From NCBI GenBank assembly GCA_016191715.1, contig JACPVN010000371.1, positions 1-5,707 on the forward strand: 5,707 nucleotides of DNA. The letters run 5' to 3'. A program made the translations under genes and the position numbers. Positions within the stretch are counted from its first letter, which is position 1, and every line of letters starts with the position of its first letter. This DNA comes from Ignavibacteriota bacterium (GTDB taxonomy: Bacteria; Bacteroidota; Ignavibacteria; UBA10030; SZUA-254). The notes beneath the pieces were generated by a model, which was not told the DNA's origin, did not search any database, and saw nothing but the letters and a program-made list of their open reading frames with translations. This document shows, one piece after another, positions 1-5,685 of this stretch.

Positions 1-1082
1 ATAAAAGTACCGATGCAGGTCAGAGTTGGACAAATGCAAGCAGTGGTATAGGAAGATCGTCTGTCTCATCCGTGGTTTCTTTCGGGGCAAATGTTTGGAC
101 TGTTTCTTCTGAAAACACGAACGCGAGCAAGTTAAATGGAACAACCTGGACATATGTCCCGCTTGGTGGAAGTGAAACATTTTCCGGCAATCAAATCAAT
201 AGAAATCAATCGGGCGGAAAGTTGTTTGCGTCCGGTTCACTCAATAATGTTGCGGCATTGTATCAAAGCACCGACAGCGGTACTACATATCCGACACTGT
301 TTAAACCATCAACCACAACAAACACCAAATTTTATGGAACGGCAGTTGACCCGTTCAATACAAACTATGTTTATCTTTTTGGATATGCACGTAATAGCGG
401 TTCAACCGTTAGAAACTGGTATCGCAGTTCAAATGGAGGTAGTTCCTGGGATACAACTCTTTCACCGATTAAAAGCGTCAACGATACAGTCCGCGATATG
501 GTCATGGACCCGACAGCGGCATCAGGGCAATCGCTTCGCTTGCTGGCGGCTCTACGGAATGCCGGAATTTACAGAAGCACGAATTGGGGCGCATCATGGA
601 GTCAGGTGTTCCCATATGCTACGGCAGATGTAAAATCACTCGCGATAAATTCTTCCTCGCCGGCTGTCGTATATTCCGCCTCCTCATTTGGTATCTATCG
701 AAGTTCCAATTCAGGCGTGAATTGGTTACCCGTGCGTGGCGACAACCACAAGAAAGTTGTCATCTGCCCGGGAGTGAACAGTATGAATACTTCTTATATT
801 GCGGCGCTTACCGATGACGGAACAAAAATTTATTACTCTCCCAATGCCGGTGGAACATGGATTGATGCAACCGGTTCAATCCCAACGCCAATCAATAATA
901 TATATGGTGAAGGAACGACAACGGGAACGATGTATGTTGCAACGGGAATCGGGACATACAAAATTACTGAACCGGTAACACCAACTCCATACGACCCGGC
1001 AACTCCCACAAGATTTAATGTTGCGCTCACATGGAATGAACCGGCTGGTGCAATCGCTTACTCTATGTCAAATCGCTTATGA
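1..1082 (+). CDS. T9SS cargo protein, Asp-box beta-propeller part (5' partial, frame-broken)
   Basis: This is the upstream portion of a large secreted protein whose start lies before the window. The frame is open from base 3, reading K-S-T-D-A-G-Q-S-W, so the GTG at 72 is not the true start. Six Asp-box motifs (S-x-D/N-x-G-x-x-W/Y) recur every 42-53 residues at nt 3-29, 264-290, 423-449, 573-599, 699-725 and 834-860. This is the pattern of BNR/sortilin/HCF136-like beta-propellers, which often mediate binding or act as glycosidase-like scaffolds; no catalytic residues can be assigned. A Pro/Thr linker (about nt 970-1010) leads into the start of a fibronectin-III-like strand (V-A-L-T-W-N-E-P-A-G). 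The frame then stops at 1080-1082, while the matching continuation is found in the +1 frame (next entry). The two ORFs are best read as one gene, broken by a real or sequencing-derived indel. The ligand is unknown. Domain-type confidence is high; function is not known. Confidence 0.85.
   Translation, partial: KSTDAGQSWTNASSGIGRSSVSSVVSFGANVWTVSSENTNASKLNGTTWTYVPLGGSETFSGNQINRNQSGGKLFASGSLNNVAALYQSTDSGTTYPTLFKPSTTTNTKFYGTAVDPFNTNYVYLFGYARNSGSTVRNWYRSSNGGSSWDTTLSPIKSVNDTVRDMVMDPTAASGQSLRLLAALRNAGIYRSTNWGASWSQVFPYATADVKSLAINSSSPAVVYSASSFGIYRSSNSGVNWLPVRGDNHKKVVICPGVNSMNTSYIAALTDDGTKIYYSPNAGGTWIDATGSIPTPINNIYGEGTTTGTMYVATGIGTYKITEPVTPTPYDPATPTRFNVALTWNEPAGAIAYSMSNRL
3..860 (+). repeat. Six Asp-box (BNR-like) protein repeats
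   Basis: At the protein level, six short motifs of the form S-[TSP]-[DN]-x-G-x-[ST/N]-[WY] lie at nt 3-29, 264-290, 423-449, 573-599, 699-725 and 834-860. After the first long gap, the spacings are 53, 50, 42 and 45 residues, about one propeller blade each. The second copy ends in Tyr instead of Trp. The 78-codon gap between the first and second motifs probably holds a blade whose motif has decayed; W-T-V-S-S-E-N-T near nt 96-119 is a candidate. The repeats are divergent in DNA, so this is an old protein repeat and not a recent duplication. Confidence 0.75.
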
Positions 1083-1878
1083 CTCGAACTTTACAAACTT
1101 GTTAGTAGATGCGCCGAACCTCACAACAGCATCCTATGAACCTTTAACATTAATCAAAGGCGCCACATATTATTGGCGTGTGGCGGCAAGTAATATTGCC
1201 GGAGTGAGCGCTTTCTCTTCGAACCATACATTTCAGATAGCCGCAGATAGTGTAATTCAAATTTCTTATTCCCTCAATGCAAATCGCAATCCCGTTTTTA
1301 CGGTAACAACCGGTGACCCAAATGGAGGTCCCTACAAAATGTATCGTTACTCCTGTACCAACGGCGCCGATTGTAATCCGCATCCGGAAACAACTCCGTA
1401 TCCATTCTTGGGGTATTTTAACGGTACAACATTTATCGACCTGACAGTCCAGGCAAAACAAAAGCAGGAGACAGAAACCATCCGGTATTATTATGAAGCC
1501 CGTGCAACACATTATTCAAATAAAAAAGTTGTCATCTCTTCTGATGGTGGCGGTCCCGAATCAAAAACCGTAATCGCCGTAGATAATTTGCCGACAGAAA
1601 CAAAACTCGAAGCAAACTTTCCCAACCCCTTCAACCCGGTTACAGAAATAAAGTATAGTCTTCATCAGGATGCACTGGTTTCGCTTATCGTGTATGATGT
1701 GTTAGGTCGTGAAGTACAAACACTTGTCAATGGCTTTGAAGATGCCGGTTACAAATCTGTACGGTTTGATGCTTCGTCACTGCCGAGCGGTGTGTATTTC
1801 TACCGTCTCTCTGCCACATCTCTTGGCGGGCAAACAGGTTCCTTCACTGACATGAAGAAGATGGTATTAGCAAAATGA
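1018..1878 (+). CDS. T9SS cargo protein, FnIII and type A sorting-domain part
   Basis: This is the downstream portion of the same gene. The formal ATG is at 1018, but the first 16 or so codons only overlap the other frame; homologous-looking sequence starts near 1066 (C-Q-I-A-Y-D-S-N-F). Residues 17-75 complete a fibronectin-III-like module, with the typical G-A-T-Y-Y-W-R-V-A-A-S-N strand. Residues 78-185 look like a second beta-sandwich, containing a C-x6-C pair (residues 113 and 120). Residues 197-286 form a T9SS type A C-terminal sorting domain: N-F-P-N-P-F-N-P at 200-207, V-Y-D-V-L-G-R-E-V near 225-233, and S-G-V-Y-F-Y-R-L at 257-264. In characterised T9SS systems this domain directs passage through the outer membrane and is usually removed, with the cargo anchored or released. 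No ribosome binding site is evident before 1018, which supports continuity with the upstream ORF. A hairpin terminator follows the TGA. Confidence 0.88.
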   Translation: MLRSHGMNRLVQSLTLCQIAYDSNFTNLLVDAPNLTTASYEPLTLIKGATYYWRVAASNIAGVSAFSSNHTFQIAADSVIQISYSLNANRNPVFTVTTGDPNGGPYKMYRYSCTNGADCNPHPETTPYPFLGYFNGTTFIDLTVQAKQKQETETIRYYYEARATHYSNKKVVISSDGGGPESKTVIAVDNLPTETKLEANFPNPFNPVTEIKYSLHQDALVSLIVYDVLGREVQTLVNGFEDAGYKSVRFDASSLPSGVYFYRLSATSLGGQTGSFTDMKKMVLAK

Positions 1879-1897
1879 CGTTCGTCAGTTTGATAAT

Positions 1898-1920
1898 AAT
1901 CCCGTAGTGCGGGATTTTGT
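1898..1920 (+). terminator. Hairpin terminator after the first T9SS gene
   Basis: AATCCCG (1898-1904) pairs perfectly with CGGGATT (1910-1916) around a 5-base loop TAGTG, and TTGT follows directly with more T-rich sequence to 1932. It lies 20 bases after the TGA of the plus-strand gene, a normal place for an intrinsic terminator. The U-tract is short and interrupted, so efficiency is uncertain. Confidence 0.7.
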
Positions 1921-1942
1921 AAATAATTTTTTAATAACTCAT

Positions 1943-1972
1943 CGTAAGGGCGAATTGCAATTCGCCCCTACG
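1943..1972. repeat. GGGCG palindromic (REP-like) element, left of the 159-aa gene
   Basis: CGTA (1943-1946), one mismatched base, then GGGCGAATT (1948-1956) pair with AATTCGCCC (1959-1967), one mismatched base and TACG (1969-1972), leaving only two bases (GC) at the centre. This makes 13 paired bases per arm with a single A/C mismatch. The near-zero loop suggests a DNA-level palindrome or a REP-type dispersed repeat more than a simple terminator. It comes 23 bases after a separate terminator hairpin, so it is not needed for termination. The ends resemble those of the element at 2517-2560. Confidence 0.7.
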
Positions 1973-1995
1973 TATCATCAATAATTTTTATTAAC

Positions 1996-2010
1996 AGGAA
2001 AAAAAAAAAT
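1996..2010 (+). promoter_or_regulatory. Ribosome binding site with an 11-A spacer
   Basis: AGGA at 1996-1999 precedes the ATG at 2011. The spacer is almost wholly a run of 11 adenines (1999-2009) plus one T. This is the only plausible Shine-Dalgarno sequence for the start at 2011 and supports that start. The gap from AGGA to ATG is 11 bases, slightly longer than optimal. The A-run could itself aid initiation, as A-rich leaders do in Bacteroidota, but that is inference. Confidence 0.55.
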
Positions 2011-2490
2011 ATGTCATTAAGCAATCGTATCACAGCATCAATCACCGATGACCAAAAGAATGAAGCCATCGCACTCGTGAAACAGGCAATGGAGAAACTT
2101 CCGTTTCTCATTACGGTCGAAGGGAAAGAAAAGAAAAAATTAGTAAAGTTCGGACCGGACAGCGTATCGTTTGTCGAAGACGCACTGCGTGGCGTGAACG
2201 AATTTCCATCCGCATTTCCGGCATCATTCGATAAAGAGGAATTTATCAGAGATGCAACGCTGGTTATCGCGTTGCGGGATGTATTCGTAAGTGTCGGTTC
2301 TCTGTACACCGCAATCAACGATACACTTTCCGTTACCGGCGCCGACGCAATGTCCGCTGCAAACGATGCCTACTCATATCTGAAAAAAGCCGCATCAAAT
2401 AATGTCGCAGCAAAGGACCTCGTTGACCGGATGAGTCTGAGATACAAAGGTCAGGGGAGAAAGAAAACGACGGAACCTCCCGCTCCGTAA
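2011..2490 (+). CDS. Hypothetical 159-aa alpha-helical protein
   Basis: I do not recognise a named family. The start is ATG with AGGA upstream and the stop is TAA. There is no signal peptide or membrane segment, so the product is probably cytoplasmic. The sequence looks mainly helical. Residues 1-30 are an amphipathic N-terminal region (T-D-D-Q-K-N-E-A-I-A-L-V-K-Q-A). Next come a short hydrophobic stretch L-P-F-L-I-T-V (30-36) and a Lys/Glu-rich turn (G-K-E-K-K-K, 38-43). Helices follow near 50-62, 75-95 and 96-130, including A-N-D-A-Y-S-Y-L-K-K-A-A at 116-127. The tail is basic and then Pro-rich (R-K-K-T-T-E-P-P-A-P). No catalytic motif is visible. The arrangement recalls small uncharacterised helical-bundle proteins I have seen in Bacteroidota and Ignavibacteria genomes, but that is memory and not a search. 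The gene stands alone between two palindromic elements and ends just before the 21-bp array, so a link with those repeats is worth testing. Codon use gives no clear sign of foreign origin. Confidence 0.8.
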   Translation: MSLSNRITASITDDQKNEAIALVKQAMEKLPFLITVEGKEKKKLVKFGPDSVSFVEDALRGVNEFPSAFPASFDKEEFIRDATLVIALRDVFVSVGSLYTAINDTLSVTGADAMSAANDAYSYLKKAASNNVAAKDLVDRMSLRYKGQGRKKTTEPPAP

Positions 2491-2516
2491 CCATACACTT
2501 TGGAGAAACACTCAGG

Positions 2517-2560
2517 GTAGGGCGATTTGGTCTACTGACCCGTAGGGCAAACCGCCCTAC
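2517..2560 (+). terminator. GTAGGGC inverted-repeat element, likely terminator of the 159-aa gene
   Basis: GTAGGGCGATTTG (2517-2529) pairs with CAAACCGCCCTAC (2548-2560) with one A/C mismatch, leaving an 18-base loop. That loop contains a second GTAGGGC (2542-2548), which can instead pair with GCCCTAC (2554-2560) across a 5-base loop. A small GGTC/GACC hairpin (2529-2532 with 2537-2540) could also form. The sequence that follows, ATTTTGTCGTTTTTG, is T-rich, so the element can work as an intrinsic terminator for the gene ending at 2490. The same GTAGGGCG-type ends occur in the element at 1943-1972, suggesting a related dispersed repeat. Confidence 0.6.
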
Positions 2561-2586
2561 ATTTTGTCGTTTTTGAGTCGTTTTAA

Positions 2587-2803
2587 TAAATCAGTTCACA
2601 AAACTTGTGAACCGGTTCAATAATTTGTTGAAGTAGTTCACAACACTCCTGAACTATTTCAATAACGGTATGAATACGTTCATAAACGTCATGAATCTAT
2701 TCAGTAATCTATTGAAATATTTCACAAACCGGATGTAGTAGTTCAGAACAGCGATGAACTAGTATGTCGGCACGACGAATTATTTCAAGGAGTTCTTAAA
2801 CCT
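2587..2803. repeat. Ten-site 21-bp phased array of TGAA-N4-TTCA palindromes
   Basis: The core TGAA-N4-TTCA recurs with an exact 21-bp step. It is perfect at 2608, 2629, 2650, 2671, 2692 and 2713. One base differs at 2587, 2734 and 2776, and three differ at 2755. Two copies are fully self-complementary over 12 bases (TGAACCGGTTCA at 2608, TGAAATATTTCA at 2713). Between cores are 9 variable bases that keep a weak pattern (W-A-M at spacer positions 2-4 in most units). The same array can be described as GTTCA-N9-TGAAC-TA units starting at 2594. There are no insertions or deletions across ten steps. No frame is open through it: in the frame giving Phe at each unit, TAG stops fall at 2634, 2736, 2739 and 2760. 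The array fills most of the space between two convergent gene ends (2490 and 2819). Function is unknown. Confidence 0.85.
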
Positions 2804-2818
2804 GAGAATGAATATTTT

Positions 2819-3304
2819 TTAATCCTGCAACCGCCTGAGAAGTTGTATCTGTCCCGCATGATACAAATCGTGCGAAGCGATGCCGATAATGGTTGAAAGG
2901 TTGTTCACCTTGCTTCCTTTTGGGGTGATGAGCAAATCTTTTTCATCCAAATTCACAATAGCTTCCCGCAAGGAACGATGTGTTGTTTCCAACAAAGAAA
3001 TTTCTTCACGCCACGCTGACTCCAAACGTCCTGAAGGACATTTGAACCAGTTGCTTCCCTTCAAGGGGAAGGAGCCACGTTTCTCACCAAGGATTCTTCG
3101 CCGCACCGCGTATTTCCAGTACGCGCAATGAACAACAATTTCCCGGATGTTGTGTCTTCCGTTGTGCGGTCTCCATGCGGCTTGCTCGACTTTCAAACCA
3201 CGAATTGAACCGCGTAGATTGGGTCCGTGCCATGCTTTTTTCTCGAATGCTTCATCGAGCATTTTCAATAACATTTCTGTTGTTGCTACGTGATTTGATT
3301 TCAT
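2819..3304 (-). CDS. DinB-family protein (putative metal-dependent enzyme)
   Basis: This is a 161-residue protein of the DinB/YfiT-like four-helix-bundle superfamily, whose members bind a metal through three histidines. Some members are thiol-dependent S-transferases; the role here is unassigned. The triad is visible as His59 in E-I-V-V-H-C-A-Y-W-K and His145 and His149 in H-D-L-Y-H-A-G-Q near the C-terminus. Other recognisable stretches are A-W-H-G-P-N-L-R-G-S-I-R-G (24-36) and W-R-P-H-N-G-R-H-N-I (44-53). The usual family length is about 150-170 residues, so the gene looks intact. I chose the ATG at 3304 because the longer frame, open to 3484, runs into the neighbouring gene and its extra 60 residues do not look like DinB. 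The Shine-Dalgarno signal at this start is poor. It has no signal peptide and is probably cytoplasmic. It follows the large minus-strand T9SS gene by 86 bases and faces the array with its 3' end. Confidence 0.85.
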   Translation of the reverse strand: MKSNHVATTEMLLKMLDEAFEKKAWHGPNLRGSIRGLKVEQAAWRPHNGRHNIREIVVHCAYWKYAVRRRILGEKRGSFPLKGSNWFKCPSGRLESAWREEISLLETTHRSLREAIVNLDEKDLLITPKGSKVNNLSTIIGIASHDLYHAGQIQLLRRLQD

Positions 3305-3372
3305 CGTTTCATAATTGTGTTTGTTGAGAATACATTTTTCATCCACAGATTCTATAAAAGTACTACGGGTAA

Positions 3373-3389
3373 TCGAATTAATAATTCGA
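3373..3389. other. AT-rich 17-bp perfect palindrome in the gap before the DinB gene
   Basis: TCGAATTA and TAATTCGA flank a single central A, two bases beyond the stop codon of the large minus-strand gene. As RNA it can form a weak 6-bp stem with a small loop, and no good U-tract follows on the minus strand. It could be a weak terminator for the upstream gene or an operator for the DinB gene. The rest of the 3305-3390 gap shows nothing else that I can support. Confidence 0.4.
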
Positions 3390-3390
3390 C

Positions 3391-5685
3391 TTATCGCACC
3401 AACACAAGTTTCCTTGTCTCCACAAAATTTTCCGCTTGTAACCGATAGAAATATATCCCGCTTGAAAAATTCGTGGCATTCCACTCCACCGATTTTACTC
3501 CTGCCTGTTGTACTTCATCAACCAATGTTGCTACTTCTCGTCCGAGAATGTCATAGACCTTGAGTGATACATCACTTTTAACTTTTAACTGATAACTTAT
3601 AATAGTCAATGGATTGAACGGGTTGGGATAATTTTGTTCAAGTTTGTAGGCGAGCGGTAGTTCAGGATAATCACCGACTGCGGTTGTAACATCAAATACG
3701 CGGAGTGTATCGAACATTGAGATCCCCTTCACTGTGTACAAGTAAAGAGTATCACTGGCCGGCATAGGAGCGTTTGCAGTATCATCGAAAATATTCACCC
3801 TCCATGTTCTTTTTAGAGTACCCTGAATATCTTCTTTAAAATATATATTGAACGCAGTAGTAACTGTTCCTGTTTTAAAAAAAACTGTTTTAACAAATTC
3901 TCCCGTCGTCAAATTCTTTATGCGGTAACTTATGGGTTTTGCTGAAATGCGGTTAGAAGGTGTGTTCGGATAGAGCGTATCGGCAAGAGATGTGTCAACA
4001 ACATCAGAATAAAAGATAACGGCGTAATCATTGGGCATCCGGAAACATTTATACTTCAAACCGGTACCACTGCCACTCCAATAAAAAGGATTGAACGTAT
4101 AAGTCAATTTGCTACTTGAAGAATCATTCCATCGAGAGAAGTTTTCATTCTTCGTTGTGAGAATATCCTCATTATAAAAAGACAATCCATCAAACACAGG
4201 CGACTCGACGTTTGGTATAATCGCTTGTTGAGAAAGAACATTATATCCCGCAGTAGAATCGAAAACGGTAAGGTATTTTTTGTAAGCGCCGGTCGTTGAA
4301 TCTTTGTCCTCAAAAGTGAGGTAATAATCATGACCGGTAAGTCGGGAAGAATCTACAATGGTTACTCTCCACGGAATTTGTGCAAATCCGGAAATAATTT
4401 TCCGTCGAATCCCTCCAACCGTATCCCGATTTGTCATTTTCACAAACCTGTCAGTAACGACCTGTGCGGACGAATTTCCATCCGAGACGAGAATCTTGAA
4501 AATCATACGATGCGAGTTTGGCAACGTGGTTATGTTGATAGAGACTGTTTGTGGTATCGTATCAGAGAGAATCATCAACGAATCGGCGAGTGAAAATACA
4601 TTTCCACCATCAATACTATATAATATTTCCATGGTCAACGAATCTTCTTCAACATCGGCAGAAAGAATTTGAATATCTTGAGTATTTGTTCGAACCGTAT
4701 CATCTTTCGTAAATCCTTGGTCAAGAATTTTAATAAACGGTATTCCATCGGAAGCATTATTCACCGAAACATCGTGCGAAAGTGCAAGTGCGTAAACACT
4801 CCCTTGTTCATCTTTGATGAAGATTTTCAATAAACCGAACGGACTGTCTTGAAGATTCTCCGTTGCAAGTTGATAAGAACCGGTGTTAGAAATTAACTTT
4901 TCAACTAACGCCCAATGCTCTCCATAATCCGGACTGTACCAAAGATCCACTGTTCCGCCAGTACGAGTCGAACTCCATTCGATTATTTCAGTTCCACTTA
5001 ATTCTCTATGGTTATTCAAATTGGTAAACGCAGCCGAATGAAGAACCGAGTCCATATTAAATTTCGAGTTCCATAATGCTCTTGCCGCAAGCACTTTCTG
5101 ACCGATTTCATCTTTCGTATATCCCATTGCCAAAAGTGATACAACACGCTTCGTTTCACCTGATGCAAGTGAAAAATAATTTGTTCCGTAGATGTGGTCT
5201 CCATCTTGCGGAGACGGAATGATTGAATCAATTCTTCCGGGTTTTAAACGACTCCATAATAACTCGTCATCATTCATAGGAGGGCTTGCGGTAATACTAA
5301 AATGAGAAAAACTTCCAATACTATCATTATCAGGGGTTTGAATAAAGGCTTCTCCGATGACTCCAACTTTTTGTCCCTGATTACCTACTCCATCATTATC
5401 CCACGCATAAATAAAATTGCTCTGTCTGTCAATAAATGCTATATCATCATTCAAGTCACCATCTCCTCCTAACATACTTCCGGTGATAGTTCCAAAGACA
5501 ACTTTCTCATAGTTATATGTTCCCGTGTTTGTAATATCGTACATCTTTATGAGCACATCATTGAACAGCGGATGTGCAAGTTGAAAATATCTGACGGCGA
5601 CAGAAATGCCATATCCTTTCTTGGTTGAATCGGTTGTGTCAGGTAAGAAATATGAATTGAATTCATCATCCAAATAATCATCCAT
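3391..5685 (-). CDS. T9SS type A sorting-domain protein (N-terminus probably missing)
   Basis: This 764-residue open frame is part of a large exported protein. Residues 1-200 form a region with S-Y-F-L-P-D-T-T-D-S, followed by V-Y/M-Y-D-I-T-N-x-G-x-x-x-Y-x-K-V-V-F-G (about 46-65) and acidic turns (G-G-D-G-D-L-N-D-D, I-Y-A-W-D-N-D-G), as seen in large secreted proteins of Ignavibacteria-like genomes. Residues 230-306 and 311-410 look like beta-sandwich modules with Asp-box-like strands (Y-S-P-D-Y-G-E-H-W at 250-258, Y-S-I-D-G-G-N-V-F at 356-364). Residues 420-670 are beta-rich and unassigned. Residues 682-764 are a type A sorting domain: N-Y-P-N-P-F-N-P at 685-692, V-Y-D-I-L-G-R-E-V at 710-718, S-G-I-Y-F-Y-R-L at 742-749. 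A T9SS cargo needs a signal peptide, yet none is present and no Shine-Dalgarno sequence precedes 5685. The true gene probably starts beyond the window, with a frame break near 5698-5700. Ligand and activity are unknown. Confidence 0.85.
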   Translation of the reverse strand: MDDYLDDEFNSYFLPDTTDSTKKGYGISVAVRYFQLAHPLFNDVLIKMYDITNTGTYNYEKVVFGTITGSMLGGDGDLNDDIAFIDRQSNFIYAWDNDGVGNQGQKVGVIGEAFIQTPDNDSIGSFSHFSITASPPMNDDELLWSRLKPGRIDSIIPSPQDGDHIYGTNYFSLASGETKRVVSLLAMGYTKDEIGQKVLAARALWNSKFNMDSVLHSAAFTNLNNHRELSGTEIIEWSSTRTGGTVDLWYSPDYGEHWALVEKLISNTGSYQLATENLQDSPFGLLKIFIKDEQGSVYALALSHDVSVNNASDGIPFIKILDQGFTKDDTVRTNTQDIQILSADVEEDSLTMEILYSIDGGNVFSLADSLMILSDTIPQTVSINITTLPNSHRMIFKILVSDGNSSAQVVTDRFVKMTNRDTVGGIRRKIISGFAQIPWRVTIVDSSRLTGHDYYLTFEDKDSTTGAYKKYLTVFDSTAGYNVLSQQAIIPNVESPVFDGLSFYNEDILTTKNENFSRWNDSSSSKLTYTFNPFYWSGSGTGLKYKCFRMPNDYAVIFYSDVVDTSLADTLYPNTPSNRISAKPISYRIKNLTTGEFVKTVFFKTGTVTTAFNIYFKEDIQGTLKRTWRVNIFDDTANAPMPASDTLYLYTVKGISMFDTLRVFDVTTAVGDYPELPLAYKLEQNYPNPFNPLTIISYQLKVKSDVSLKVYDILGREVATLVDEVQQAGVKSVEWNATNFSSGIYFYRLQAENFVETRKLVLVR

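Noticed and set aside
72..74. GTG at 72 as the start of the first gene
   Set aside because: The same frame is open to the left edge and encodes another Asp-box motif at 3-29, so the gene continues upstream.
1150..1512. Open frame on the minus strand opposite the first T9SS gene
   Set aside because: It is a reverse-strand shadow of a well-supported coding region, Cys/Ile-rich with no recognisable domain or ribosome binding site. The shadows at 833-1030 and 1968-2318 (minus) and 2880-3131 and 4330-4672 (plus) were dropped for the same reason.
750..1538. Near-identical A-rich stretches AAAGTTGTCATCT near 753 and 1526 as a DNA repeat
   Set aside because: Both encode the short peptide K-K-V-V-I, a common beta-strand sequence; the match ends outside these codons and is likely chance.
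2595..2735. A small coding gene in the array
   Set aside because: TAG at 2634, 2736, 2739 and 2760 interrupts the only frame with a regular pattern, no start with a ribosome binding site is seen, and both strands give the same pattern because the core is palindromic.
2594..2803. The array as a CRISPR
   Set aside because: The period is only 21 bp, the conserved core is 12 bp and spacers are 9 bp, far below CRISPR sizes, and no cas gene is present.
3051..3076. Inverted repeat CTTCCC / GGGGAAG as a terminator or attenuator
   Set aside because: It lies inside the DinB gene, in codons for a conserved-looking F-P-L-K-G stretch, and has no T-tract; it is best explained as coding sequence.
3305..3484. 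A longer N-terminus for the DinB-family protein
   Set aside because: This extension overlaps the 3' end of the neighbouring T9SS gene and its sequence is unlike DinB proteins; the family-like region starts at the ATG at 3304.
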